From an uncultured Bacilli bacterium (GTDB lineage Bacteria; Bacillota_I; Bacilli_A; RF39; UBA660), in the NCBI GenBank assembly GCA_934096075.1, contig CAKOLN010000002.1, positions 1 to 64,000 of the forward strand: a stretch of 64,000 bases of DNA, in the 5' to 3' direction. Made by a program: the position numbers and the translations under genes. Below the pieces are notes generated by a model, which worked only from the letters and a program-made list of their open reading frames with translations, ran no database searches and was not told the DNA's origin. Of this stretch, positions 7,873-17,035 are shown in pieces. Numbering within the stretch: position 1 is the first letter of the stretch; each line of letters begins with the position of its first letter.

Positions 7873-8418
7873 CTATTTTATATCTTCAAATATATTTAAA
7901 GTTTCTATATTTTCATTATTGTTAGTTGGAATTTCTTCTATTACTGGATTATTATTTATCCCAGTATTTGTATTTGTTGTATTAGTATTCATTTCAGTTT
8001 TTGGTATTTCATTCACTACTGGTTGTTCATTAACAACTGGATTACTATAAAACTCAATTGGAGTTTTATCCTCTTCTTTAAGTGGAATGTCATTTATTTC
8101 CATTGTGTCTTCCATAGTTGTAGTTTCTTCTATTTTTGGAATTTCATTATTTGTTGGCTCTACAGGTGTTTCTTCAACTGTAGGTGTAATATCTTGGCTT
8201 GCTTCATTAAGTGGAGCTGCCCCTTCCATATTAACAGTATCTCCTGTTATTACTGGTTCATTAGGTAAGTTACTTGTTTCAATACTTTCTCCTTTAAATG
8301 TATTTTTATCTTTCTTTTTAGATTCTACAATAAATCCTATTAATGCAAAACATAAAACTCCTGCGGCTACAAAAAACCAAATATAATAATCAGCTAAAAA
8401 ATTTATCACACTTTCCAT
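7873..8418 (-). CDS. Single-pass membrane protein with long acidic disordered tail
   Basis: The product is 181 residues. One membrane segment at about residues 10-30 (YYIWFFVAAGVLCFALIGFIV) is followed by a KKKDK stop-transfer. The cytoplasmic tail of about 145 residues is rich in Glu, Thr, Asn and Pro, with repeats such as PVVNEQPVVNEIP and EEIPTNNN. No domain is recognised. The composition suggests a flexible scaffold. AAGGAGG precedes the ATG. Confidence 0.6.
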   Translation of the reverse strand: MESVINFLADYYIWFFVAAGVLCFALIGFIVESKKKDKNTFKGESIETSNLPNEPVITGDTVNMEGAAPLNEASQDITPTVEETPVEPTNNEIPKIEETTTMEDTMEINDIPLKEEDKTPIEFYSNPVVNEQPVVNEIPKTEMNTNTTNTNTGINNNPVIEEIPTNNNENIETLNIFEDIK

Positions 8419-8479
8419 TTCATATCCTCCTTAATATATTATTATTTTATCAAACAATAATATTTTTTTCAATATCATT

Positions 8480-9517
8480 TTATTCATCTATTTCAGTATT
8501 ATGACTAATTATATCCAAATATTTATTATCTGGTTCTATTTGAATCCAAGTATTTCCATCATTAAGTTTAATTTCTTCTTCTGTATTTGCATAGTAATAT
8601 CTAGTTTGAGATGCTCTTGTATCTTTTTTCCATGTTATTGGTATAGCATATCCATTAGTAATATAATACCCTTCTCCACTACCTATATTTTCTAATTTTT
8701 GTCTTCCATAATTGTCATAACTATAATTTTCTATTTTATAAGTAATTATATTTTTAGCTGTATATTGTTCATTAGTAATACTATCAACATGAGGTGTATC
8801 AGACATATACCTTAAATATACTTTATTTGTTTCATCATACTTGTAGCTAGTTGTATGATAGCTAGAATAAGGGATAATAACCTCATCTGCTTTAATGGCA
8901 TTTTCTTTATCATTAAAGTTTATTTCATCTATACTATAGTTAAGTAAGTTTCTTTTATTAGTAGTAGTTTTTATATTAAGATTATTTATTCCTTCATTAA
9001 TCATACTCATTTTAGTGAATCCAGTATGTTCATATGCCTTATCTAAACTTTTATCTCTAAAAAAATATTTGCCCTCATAATCCATTCCATCAATATGGTC
9101 TATTCCTAGAGAATTTATATCATTGTATGCATCATTACTTCCACCCCAGTGAATGTATATTGCATCATTTTCTAAAACGTAATCTAAAAAATATGGTCTA
9201 CTACTTCTAACTGATCCTATTTTTTCAACATCTTTTTGGTCTTTAAATAAAGCCATTATTCTAGTAATTCCACCTTCAGCGATTATTTCATAATTAATAT
9301 ATGACTTATCTAATCCTGCATGTGGCCAAGCTTGATGATTATTATTTATCATAACTGCGATTGGTCTACTTTTACTTGTTTCATCTATTATTTTTAATTT
9401 TTTTTCTTCTTTAATGTCATTATTATTAGTATCATTATTTTTCATAAAATATTTAACTCCACATGCACCTAGTCCTATTACTAATAATATTGATAAAAAA
9501 ATTAAGATTTTTTTCAT
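8480..9517 (-). CDS. DUF3048 domain lipoprotein, YerB-like
   Basis: The product is 345 residues. The signal ends LGACGVKYF, a lipobox with cysteine at residue 19. The DUF3048 pattern follows: SRPIAVMINNNHQAWPHAGL, EIIAEGGITRIMALF and IGSVRSSRPYFLDY, then the C-terminal domain with GEGYYITNGYAIPITWKK. This matches B. subtilis YerB in architecture. The function is unknown; it is an exported lipoprotein. It is monocistronic by spacing. Confidence 0.88.
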   Translation of the reverse strand: MKKILIFLSILLVIGLGACGVKYFMKNNDTNNNDIKEEKKLKIIDETSKSRPIAVMINNNHQAWPHAGLDKSYINYEIIAEGGITRIMALFKDQKDVEKIGSVRSSRPYFLDYVLENDAIYIHWGGSNDAYNDINSLGIDHIDGMDYEGKYFFRDKSLDKAYEHTGFTKMSMINEGINNLNIKTTTNKRNLLNYSIDEINFNDKENAIKADEVIIPYSSYHTTSYKYDETNKVYLRYMSDTPHVDSITNEQYTAKNIITYKIENYSYDNYGRQKLENIGSGEGYYITNGYAIPITWKKDTRASQTRYYYANTEEEIKLNDGNTWIQIEPDNKYLDIISHNTEIDE

Positions 9518-9590
9518 AAAACACCTACCTTAATATAAGTATACTAGTTTTATTAATCTTAATAAATATTATTTGTTTTACTTAACACAT

Positions 9591-9845
9591 TTATTGTAAA
9601 GTATTATTACTTTTTATTTTATCTATTTTTATGGTGTATCCAAATGGTTCAAGCATTTTTATTAAAGTTCTTACATTTGGTACTTTGTATTTACTTTCTA
9701 AAACTGCGATCATTTCTCTACATATACCACTGTTTTCACTCATTTCCATCTGAGTCATTCCTAGTTCTTTTCTTAAACTTATGAATTCATCAACTAATTG
9801 ATTAATTAATTCATTAACTTCTTTTGTATTATCTTTTTTAGTCAT
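9591..9845 (-). CDS. XRE-family HTH protein, antitoxin-like
   Basis: The product is 84 residues with one HTH domain: LRKELGMTQMEMSENSGI then REMIAVLESKYKVPNVRTLIKML. The short C-terminal GYTIKIDKIK strand is typical of HigA/antitoxin-type and phage-like regulators. Its ATG overlaps the stop of the upstream Cys-rich gene by four bases (ATGA), so translation is coupled. A toxin-antitoxin role is possible, but the partner is not a recognised toxin. Confidence 0.75.
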   Translation of the reverse strand: MTKKDNTKEVNELINQLVDEFISLRKELGMTQMEMSENSGICREMIAVLESKYKVPNVRTLIKMLEPFGYTIKIDKIKSNNTLQ

Positions 9846-10291
9846 AGTTTCTCCAATATTAAAGTACTTTTTTTTCTTGTTTTTGTTTCATTTACTTTTG
9901 ATAAATATTCTTTATAATTTTCCTCTTGTTTTTTTCTTATTTCTTCATAAGTTTTATTCATTTCTTCTGTTTCTTTATTATTATATTTTAAAACTACTCC
10001 ATCACTTAATCTAGTGATTTTATAATCACTTTTAGGATTTAAGAGATAACTTTCTAATTCTATTCTAGTAGGTACTTTATCAAAAAATTCAATTAAGTAT
10101 TTTTCTTCATTTATACCTTTCTTGTGGTAATTATTATCTCCTGTTTGTCTTCCATTAGAATAAATAAATCTATGTACTGCATTTTCACAATTAATGCAAT
10201 CTTTTACACTGCATAATCCAAAATAATCATAATTAACACAATTATTTTTAACTTCTGTTTTAATTTTTAGAACTCCTTCATTTTCTTTCAT
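9842..10291 (-). CDS. Unknown Cys-rich protein paired with an XRE regulator
   Basis: The product is 149 residues. Four cysteines cluster near the N-terminus (CVNYDYFGLCSVKDCINC), a possible metal-binding knuckle, followed by ENAVHRFIYSNGRQTG. A middle alpha/beta region ends in a Lys/Glu-rich helix with coiled-coil character at residues 110-149. No family was recognised. It is translationally coupled to the XRE gene downstream, so the two probably act together. Confidence 0.55.
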   Translation of the reverse strand: MKENEGVLKIKTEVKNNCVNYDYFGLCSVKDCINCENAVHRFIYSNGRQTGDNNYHKKGINEEKYLIEFFDKVPTRIELESYLLNPKSDYKITRLSDGVVLKYNNKETEEMNKTYEEIRKKQEENYKEYLSKVNETKTRKKSTLILEKL

Positions 10292-10339
10292 AAAATTCTC
10301 CTTTAAATTATATTATAAATCATTAAAATTATTTGTAAA

Positions 10340-10363
10340 GAAAAATAATCCATTCGGATTACT
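10340..10363 (-). terminator. Intrinsic terminator ending the pilus operon
   Basis: GTAATCC and GGATTAT pair around GAAT on the minus strand, followed by TTTTTC, right after the last sortase gene. Confidence 0.8.
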
Positions 10364-10912
10364 TTAAATTTTATTACATCTTACTGTTACTCTTTTTAAA
10401 CCATCTTTAGTACAAGTATATATAGTTAAATCAAAATCACTTTCTATCATTTCTTTTACATCAGTTGATGATAATGTTTCAATTAATTCAACTTGATAAG
10501 TATACTTATTATTATTTACATCTGTTATAGTTATTGTATCCCCTTTTTTTAATTTATATAGATTTCCAAAGTGAGACTTATATGAGTGCCCACATATTAC
10601 TAAATTATTATTTAATATAGAACCATAGTATACGGATGGTGCTTTATTTAATGATGCATATGAATATTCTTTAGTAACTGGTAAGTTTAATTCTAAACTT
10701 GGTATACTTAAATATCCAATATATTGAGTACCATCTATATCAATAGTATCATTAGTTTTATTTTCTTTGGTTTCTTCTAATATTATTTTCATTGCCTCAT
10801 TACTTTTTCTTTTAGAATATATTTCTTCCCATTCAAAATATACGCCAAGTAGTAAAGCTATTATTATAAGAATTATACCAACTATTAAAAATCTTTTAGC
10901 AGTTTTGTTCAT
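10364..10912 (-). CDS. Sortase family transpeptidase (second sortase of the pilus operon)
   Basis: The product is 182 residues with an N-terminal membrane anchor (FLIVGIILIIIALLLGVYF). The catalytic triad is visible: His in CGHSYKSHFG, Cys in LTIYTCTKDG, Arg in RVTVRCNKI. The TCTKDG-R-VRC ending differs from the class C enzyme two genes upstream and is closer to class B/D-like clostridial sortases; the class is uncertain. Sortases cleave LPXTG-like signals and join the protein to a nucleophile. The gene starts 17 bases inside the preceding pilin gene with a weak binding site. It may anchor the finished pilus to the wall. Confidence 0.88.
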   Translation of the reverse strand: MNKTAKRFLIVGIILIIIALLLGVYFEWEEIYSKRKSNEAMKIILEETKENKTNDTIDIDGTQYIGYLSIPSLELNLPVTKEYSYASLNKAPSVYYGSILNNNLVICGHSYKSHFGNLYKLKKGDTITITDVNNNKYTYQVELIETLSSTDVKEMIESDFDLTIYTCTKDGLKRVTVRCNKI

Positions 10913-11774
10913 CTTTTATTTTACTATATACTATTGAAATAACTATAAATATTATACCTAAACTACCAATTAATTCTACTAGCCATGGCATATTACCTGT
11001 TTGTACTAAACTTGTTGTATTAGTTACTATAAATGAATTATCTTCTTTTTGATAAGTAACTGTATATCCTTTTGGTACATTTATTTCTTTAACAGAATAC
11101 ATATCACTTTTTTCAATATCTTTCCAAGTATATTCCCAATTATTAGAACTATTTAATTTAATTCTATCAATTACTTCATTATCTTTAGATAATTCTATTT
11201 CAATATATTCAGGTAAGTTCGCTATTGAATTTATATTAGTAGTTGTAGTATTCCATACTTTTTTTACATTTATGTCTATTACTCTTATTATATCTGTTTT
11301 AGGCTTAGAAGTTATATCATAAGTCCATTTATTATTTATAACTCTTGGTATCATAACTAAATATGGAGATATAACGCTATAACCTTCTACTTTATTTGTT
11401 TGTTTAACTAAATATAAACCTAAATCTAAATCTTCAAATTTAACTTTACCATTTACAGTAGTTAAACTCACTCCTTTAACAGAATCATTCATGCATTTAT
11501 TTATTTCTTCACTAATATTATCAGTATCTAATTCTTTTAAAGATACATTACAATTAGATAATTCATTAACATATTCAAATGCTAAGTTATAATTTTCTTC
11601 AGTAGCATTAGCAACTTTATAGATAGTTATTTCAGCACCATCTATTTTAGTATTTTCTTGTTTTTCTAATAAAGTTATTTCAATGCTACCTTTTTTGTCA
11701 AAATCTACTGTATTAGCATAAAGTTTAGTATTAAACATAAATAACATTAATAATAAAATACTTAATTTTTTCAT
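10896..11774 (-). CDS. Minor (basal) pilin subunit with Cna-B domains and atypical sorting signal
   Basis: The product is 292 residues. A signal peptide ends near LYANT. Cna-B/SpaA-like folds follow, with FEDLDLGLYLVKQ and SDMYSVKEINVPKGY (an E-box-like strand). The C-terminus is LVQTGNMPW, a hydrophobic segment (LGIIFIVISIVYS) and a charged tail KIKDEQ. The motif VQTG followed by Trp, rather than LPXTG, resembles the QTG-x-x-x-W signal of SpaB/FctB-like basal pilins. It lies between the two sortase genes, which fits a subunit that links the fibre to the wall. Confidence 0.8.
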   Translation of the reverse strand: MKKLSILLLMLFMFNTKLYANTVDFDKKGSIEITLLEKQENTKIDGAEITIYKVANATEENYNLAFEYVNELSNCNVSLKELDTDNISEEINKCMNDSVKGVSLTTVNGKVKFEDLDLGLYLVKQTNKVEGYSVISPYLVMIPRVINNKWTYDITSKPKTDIIRVIDINVKKVWNTTTTNINSIANLPEYIEIELSKDNEVIDRIKLNSSNNWEYTWKDIEKSDMYSVKEINVPKGYTVTYQKEDNSFIVTNTTSLVQTGNMPWLVELIGSLGIIFIVISIVYSKIKDEQNC

Positions 11775-12640
11775 ACTTTGCCTCCTTTGGCTTTTCCATT
11801 TGGATAAATAAACTCTTCGTATTTTTTAATATTTACTTTCTTAACTGGTTTTATTAATAAGATAATCATAAGTAATAGTATTATTGGTAAAGAAACTAAA
11901 GGTATTACTATGAGTTTATTTATTTTAAATGCTTCAGTTGTGATGTAAGTTTTTTTGATAGGTCCTTCTATTCTTTTACCCCTTACTAATAATCTATGAG
12001 TATTTATTCCATAAGGTGTACAGGTAAGAAGAGTTATATAATCTTCATCACTATTTATTTTTAATTCACTTCTATCTGATGGTTTTACTATTGTAATTTT
12101 ATCTATTTCATAGGTTAATGTTTCATCTAAAACAGTTATTTTAAATGTATCACCTATGTCTAATTTATCTAAGTCTGTGAATAATTTAGAAGACGGAAGA
12201 CCTCTGTGGGCTGACAATACACTATGAGTTCCTAATCCACCAATTGGTAGTGATGAACCTTCTAAATGTCCTACACTTGAATTTAACACTTCATTGCTAG
12301 TACCATGATATATAGGTAATTCTATTTTTATTTTATCTATAGTTATGTATCCTATCATACCATCATTATTAACATTTAATAATTCTTTATAATTAGTTAA
12401 AGTATCATAAGTTAGTAATGGCTCTTTTAAACTAGCTAATTTTTCATTATATTCCTGTGCATCACTTTTTAATTTATCAAAATCTATTTTATCAGCTTCA
12501 TTCAATATATTTTCATAATTATATATTGTCTTTACTTGCATTTTTTCATTGTAGTAATTACTTAATGTAGGATATAAAAGCGTTAAAAGTCCTATGAAAA
12601 AAAATAATGTCATAATAATAGTTGTTTTACGCTTTTTCAT
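11771..12640 (-). CDS. Class C pilus-specific sortase
   Basis: The product is 289 residues with membrane segments at both ends (residues 8-28 and about 245-265), the usual class C topology. The catalytic His is in LSAHRGLPSSKLFTDLD, Cys in TLLTCTPYGINTHR and Arg in RLLVRGKRI. It polymerises backbone pilins through their LPXTG threonine. It follows the major pilin gene after a hairpin at 12678-12705 and overlaps the minor pilin gene by four bases. Confidence 0.93.
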   Translation of the reverse strand: MKKRKTTIIMTLFFFIGLLTLLYPTLSNYYNEKMQVKTIYNYENILNEADKIDFDKLKSDAQEYNEKLASLKEPLLTYDTLTNYKELLNVNNDGMIGYITIDKIKIELPIYHGTSNEVLNSSVGHLEGSSLPIGGLGTHSVLSAHRGLPSSKLFTDLDKLDIGDTFKITVLDETLTYEIDKITIVKPSDRSELKINSDEDYITLLTCTPYGINTHRLLVRGKRIEGPIKKTYITTEAFKINKLIVIPLVSLPIILLLMIILLIKPVKKVNIKKYEEFIYPNGKAKGGKV

Positions 12641-12677
12641 AATACATTTACCACCTTTTCCCCTTTATTATTTTATA

Positions 12678-12705
12678 TTTAGGAAGAGAATTAACTCTTC
12701 CTAAA
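12678..12705 (-). terminator. Perfect 11-bp hairpin between backbone pilin and sortase (attenuator or processing site)
   Basis: TTTAGGAAGAG and CTCTTCCTAAA pair perfectly around TTAATT. No T-tract follows, so it is more likely an mRNA stabiliser or partial stop that favours the pilin message over the sortases. Confidence 0.65.
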
Positions 12706-12734
12706 CTATAAATCATTGCTGACTATATTTATTA

Positions 12735-14129
12735 TTATATATTTTCTTTATAAGCTCTTAATTTAGTTACTAGTAATAGACCAAAACCTAATACTAAGAT
12801 TGAACCAAATGTTACAAATAAAGCTGTTCCAGTACTACCAGTTTCTGGTAATTCTTTACCTGTGTAGTTTACTACATCAATACTTGTTCTTTCAAAAGTA
12901 TTATTAGCACTTATTTTAGTTACAATAACTTTTACTCTGCTAGTTAATTTATTGAAACCAACAGGCGCAACTACTTCTTCTAAGTAATAAGTATCAGCAT
13001 CTAGTCCTTCAATTATAGCTTTACCAGCTTTAATTGTTACACCAGTTTCACCTTCAACAGCTACACGATAAGTATTAGATGCTTCATCTTTTAATACAAC
13101 TTTAACTTCTTTACCATCTGCATCATATAATTTGAATTCAGCACCACTTAATTCATTTTTATCTTTATCAGTTTTTACTAATTCAAATACATAAGCATAA
13201 GTAGTTGTTTTCTTTTCATCTGTTGTTCCATCATTCCAAGTTAATTTAGTCTTGTTATCGTTTCCAGCACCTTCAATTACAGCTTTTTCATTTAAAACAG
13301 CTGAATATTTGATTACAATATTTGTACCTATAGGTTGTTTTGCAATAAATTCATCTTTGAATGTTAATACAAATGTATAACCTGTTGTTGTAGTACTTAT
13401 TGTGTAATTAGAAGCATCAACTTTATCAGTTCCAATATATGCTTCGATTGAATTTGCATTTAAAGTTAAACCATTACTCATTATATCGTATACAACATAA
13501 CTAGTATATCCAGCACCAACTGTTACAGTTGTTTGGAATTCTACAGTATCTCCGATTTGAGCATCGTTTACTGAACCAAATTCACTAGTTGAGTCTTCTT
13601 TAACTTCTTTTTTAATATCAGGCTTAACAGTATTCTTTTCATTTACAACACCATTTGGATCAGTTGTATCTAAATGTAATAATGCACCAACTGAAGATTT
13701 TACTAGGTAATAACCTAAATCTAAATTTTCAAATTTTACTGTAGTAGTTGTAGCAACTTTACTAGCAGTAGCTGTTATATTATTGTCTTCTGCATATTTC
13801 TTTGCTTCTTTAGTGAAATCTACTACACTAGCATTTTCTTTCCATACATAGTATGTAGCACCATTTTCATTTTTTGCTTCTAGATATTTACCACCAAGAT
13901 TAGCATCTTCAACAAATGCTTTCCAAGTAGCATTAGCGCGATAAATATAATGATTATTTGCTTTATCGTATGTTTCTAGATCTAATATTCTATAAATAGA
14001 ATATGTTTCACCAACTATTGCTTTATTAACTGTAATAGTACCAGTTCCTGCAGCATTTACTCTTAATACTTGTGTGAATGATACAACTAATAAGAATAAA
14101 ACGCTTAATAATTTTTTAATGTTTTTCAT
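12735..14129 (-). CDS. Major (backbone) pilin, SpaA/FctA-like, LPETG anchored
   Basis: The product is 464 residues. A signal peptide ends at VNAAGTG. The body has FctA/SpaA isopeptide domains: LDLGYYLVKSS, a candidate pilin motif with lysines in NTVKPDIKKEV, and an E-box YYLEEVVAPVGF at about residue 390. The end is ELPETGSTG, a membrane segment and KLRAYKENI. Class C sortase joins such subunits by LPXT-to-lysine bonds. Position in the operon, just after the tip gene and just before the class C sortase, fits the backbone role. Confidence 0.92.
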   Translation of the reverse strand: MKNIKKLLSVLFLLVVSFTQVLRVNAAGTGTITVNKAIVGETYSIYRILDLETYDKANNHYIYRANATWKAFVEDANLGGKYLEAKNENGATYYVWKENASVVDFTKEAKKYAEDNNITATASKVATTTTVKFENLDLGYYLVKSSVGALLHLDTTDPNGVVNEKNTVKPDIKKEVKEDSTSEFGSVNDAQIGDTVEFQTTVTVGAGYTSYVVYDIMSNGLTLNANSIEAYIGTDKVDASNYTISTTTTGYTFVLTFKDEFIAKQPIGTNIVIKYSAVLNEKAVIEGAGNDNKTKLTWNDGTTDEKKTTTYAYVFELVKTDKDKNELSGAEFKLYDADGKEVKVVLKDEASNTYRVAVEGETGVTIKAGKAIIEGLDADTYYLEEVVAPVGFNKLTSRVKVIVTKISANNTFERTSIDVVNYTGKELPETGSTGTALFVTFGSILVLGFGLLLVTKLRAYKENI

Positions 14130-14156
14130 ATATTTCCTTCCTTTATTTTTAATGCT

Positions 14157-16391
14157 TTAATAGTCAGCCTTTTCTTCTAAAGCATTTTTTATTATATAAA
14201 TAACAGGAGTCACCATTAATAATGAACCTATTATTAACAAAATTAACATTCCAGCACTTCCAGTCGCTGGTAACTGATACCCTGATATATTAGTAAATAA
14301 TATATTGACATCATTATTAAGGGTAATCTCTTCTGTACTATTTGAATAAATTACTTTTGAAGAGTTTATCTTATATTTAACAATAAATCCTTCAGAATCT
14401 AATTCTTTAATAGTAAACTTCATTCCATAAGGTAAACCTTTTATAGTTATTTCATCTTTATCTTTTAAACTAATTTCTAATTTACCATCTATAAATTCTA
14501 CTTCTTCCTCTTTGTTATTAATAGTTGCGATAAATTTTTCATTTATATTTTCATCTTTATATTTAGCATTTATTTCAAATTTAAAGAATTTATTATAACT
14601 TACTCCTTCAACTACTTTTTCAATAGTTAAGTTCTTAGTTTTATGATTATTTATTATTTCTTTATCTTTAAAGTCAGGAGTTGTATTTCCGTAAGATACT
14701 TCGAATTTGTATTCTGTTTCATCCAAGTCATGATATTCATCTGTTTTTATTTCATGAAGTATGTATTTATGACCAGAAGGTATTTTATCAAATGTTACTT
14801 TACCTTCACTATTAGATGTACTAGTCATTGAGAAGTCATCACTTATATGTTTTCTTTCATTCATACATTCACAAGTTGGATCGTGTTTTATTTCAAATTC
14901 AACTCCACTAAGTGGTTTATTTAAATAACTTGATAATTTGTTAAATTCTATTTTTCCTAAATGACCTTTTACTTGTGGTATTGGAAATTCAAGTTTTCCG
15001 TCTCTAGATTTATTGTTCTCTTTAACAGTATAATTTAATGTAGTAATACCATTTGTTTTATAAGCTTTGTTTTCAGCAAACTCTTCTAATTCAGTCTTCA
15101 ACCTTACTCTATATTTTAAAGTATAAACGTAAGTATCGCCTTTTTTAATAGGCGTTGATTTTTTTAAATCCCAGTTTAATTTATCTGTTTTTAAATCAAA
15201 TGAAGCTTTATTTGGATATTTACTTGATGGAACTACTTCATCAGAAAGAATATCTTTTTCTCCATACATACCTACAAATTCAATTGTTTTAGGTTGAGTG
15301 CTAGAATTCATTGGATCTTCTGTAACCCAAGTTGCTTCTGATAAAATCATTATTTGTTTAAAAATGTCTTCAAAAGCATTACTTATTCCTCCGGTGCTTT
15401 CAACATCATAATAATAACCCGAACCAATGCTATTTTTTAGCCAATTTCTATAACTATCTGCACTTTGAGCTGAACCAATTTCGTATGTCTCAGATGTTCT
15501 ATCTACAACTGACCATTTTTTTCCATTGGTCTGATTTATAAATCTTTGAATTGTCTGTCCACCGATTCCAACTCCAACAGAGTATATACCAATTCCACTT
15601 GCTTTAACCTCTGTTGCTTTTTCTCTTGCTTTAATTGCTGATTGATCACTATAACTTGTTCCATATGGAAGGCTTGCTTTTTTTACACTGTCGTAAAATC
15701 CGCCTTCAGTATAAGGATTATATCCTGTATAACCGTCTTTTATATATGTTGTTGGAAAACCATCAGATAAGAATACAATATACTTTTTACTAGCCGAAGA
15801 TTTATCTAGCATATCTTTTGCCATTTGCAGACCAGCTTCTATGTTTGTAAATCTTTCTGTATATCTTGAACCGTTTGGATCAGTTCCTTTCATTTCATCA
15901 TTTATTTTTTTTCCTATATCTTCTTTAAGTTGTTTTTTATTACTATTATCACAATTACCCAATTTAATAATTTCATGAGCACTTGTGTTGAAAGCGACAA
16001 ATCCAAGTTTTCTATCTATGTTTTTATTTTCTTCTGAACGATTTGCAAACAAATCAATAAATTCATCGCTTGCCTTTCTAGCTTCTTTTAACCTAGTTGA
16101 ATCGCCTAATGTTTCTGTCATAGTATTTGATATATCCATAACAATTACAACGGCCAAATCTGGATCAACAGCTTTTTGTTTAGTTTGAACTTCTAAAACG
16201 ATATCAAAATAATTTTCTAAGTCTGATGAGTATATATTTTTACTTATTTTAATACCATCAGATTTAACTTCCTTGCTACCTCCATCTTCTACTATTTGAC
16301 TTTTATTAGTTAAAGCAAATAGATTAATAAATGGATTCAAACAAGTTAAAAGTAACATCAACATACTTGTAATTTTTTTAATCTTTTTCAT
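14157..16391 (-). CDS. Tip pilin/adhesin with VWA domain, LPATG anchored
   Basis: The product is 744 residues. After the signal peptide comes a von Willebrand A domain at about residues 75-350, with a MIDAS start VVIVMDISNTMTET (DxSxT form) and IVFLSDGFPTTYI. Cna-B domains follow, including LNKPLSGVEFEI and IPSGHKYILHEI. The end is YQLPATGSAG, a membrane segment and a charged tail. VWA tip adhesins of this type (RrgA/GBS104-like) bind host matrix and sit at the fibre end. Two cysteines (CEC, about residue 508) sit in a Cna-B insertion, which is unusual for a surface pilin. Confidence 0.9.
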   Translation of the reverse strand: MKKIKKITSMLMLLLTCLNPFINLFALTNKSQIVEDGGSKEVKSDGIKISKNIYSSDLENYFDIVLEVQTKQKAVDPDLAVVIVMDISNTMTETLGDSTRLKEARKASDEFIDLFANRSEENKNIDRKLGFVAFNTSAHEIIKLGNCDNSNKKQLKEDIGKKINDEMKGTDPNGSRYTERFTNIEAGLQMAKDMLDKSSASKKYIVFLSDGFPTTYIKDGYTGYNPYTEGGFYDSVKKASLPYGTSYSDQSAIKAREKATEVKASGIGIYSVGVGIGGQTIQRFINQTNGKKWSVVDRTSETYEIGSAQSADSYRNWLKNSIGSGYYYDVESTGGISNAFEDIFKQIMILSEATWVTEDPMNSSTQPKTIEFVGMYGEKDILSDEVVPSSKYPNKASFDLKTDKLNWDLKKSTPIKKGDTYVYTLKYRVRLKTELEEFAENKAYKTNGITTLNYTVKENNKSRDGKLEFPIPQVKGHLGKIEFNKLSSYLNKPLSGVEFEIKHDPTCECMNERKHISDDFSMTSTSNSEGKVTFDKIPSGHKYILHEIKTDEYHDLDETEYKFEVSYGNTTPDFKDKEIINNHKTKNLTIEKVVEGVSYNKFFKFEINAKYKDENINEKFIATINNKEEEVEFIDGKLEISLKDKDEITIKGLPYGMKFTIKELDSEGFIVKYKINSSKVIYSNSTEEITLNNDVNILFTNISGYQLPATGSAGMLILLIIGSLLMVTPVIYIIKNALEEKADY

Positions 16392-16417
16392 AAAATCCCC
16401 CTGAAAAATATTATTTA

Positions 16418-17035
16418 TTATTTATTTATCTTTATTTTTTTAATAGGCCAGATACGAATAACAACTTTCCCTATTACATCATCACTTTTTATTTGCCCTA
16501 TTTCTTCATTCCTAGAATCAGTTAGTATATCTCTTTCATCACTTAAAACATATACACTTTTTTCTCCTACTTGTATAGGAAATTCTTCATCAGTTTCCCC
16601 TTTTATAAATTCTTTTACATAACTTTCTTCTAACTTATTACCATTAACATACACATATCCATCTTGGTCTATATTTATCCAATCACCTGATACCCCTATT
16701 ACTCTTTTTACTAATATTTTATTTCCATGATAGAAAGCAATAACATCTCCATTTTTAATTTTATTAGTTTTAAAAGTAAGTGCTATGTCATTATCATTTA
16801 AAAGTGGTTTCATACTTGAATCAGTAATTTCAATAACTGGCATTAATAAAGACGCTACTATAACTGCTACTGCTAATATAATGATTAACACATAAATAGA
16901 ACTTTTTAATAAATTACCAAAACTATGTTTATAGTTTTCTCTATGTATCTCATTTTCTATAGTTTCAATTTCTATATCTTTATAAGTTAGTTTCTTTTTA
17001 TCTTTTTTCTTAAATAATCCCCTTATTTTATTCAT
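16418..17035 (-). CDS. Type I signal peptidase of the pilus operon
   Basis: The product is 205 residues. A basic cytoplasmic N-terminus and one membrane segment (SSIYVLIIILAVAVIVASLL) precede the catalytic Ser in ITDSSMKPLL and Lys in ILVKRVIGVSGD. The SDERDILTDSRN box is close to the usual GDN-x-x-SxDSR. Both catalytic residues are present, unlike the SipA pseudo-peptidases of some streptococcal pilus loci. It probably processes or chaperones the pilins. Its ATG overlaps the preceding stop (TAATG). Confidence 0.9.
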   Translation of the reverse strand: MNKIRGLFKKKDKKKLTYKDIEIETIENEIHRENYKHSFGNLLKSSIYVLIIILAVAVIVASLLMPVIEITDSSMKPLLNDNDIALTFKTNKIKNGDVIAFYHGNKILVKRVIGVSGDWINIDQDGYVYVNGNKLEESYVKEFIKGETDEEFPIQVGEKSVYVLSDERDILTDSRNEEIGQIKSDDVIGKVVIRIWPIKKIKINK

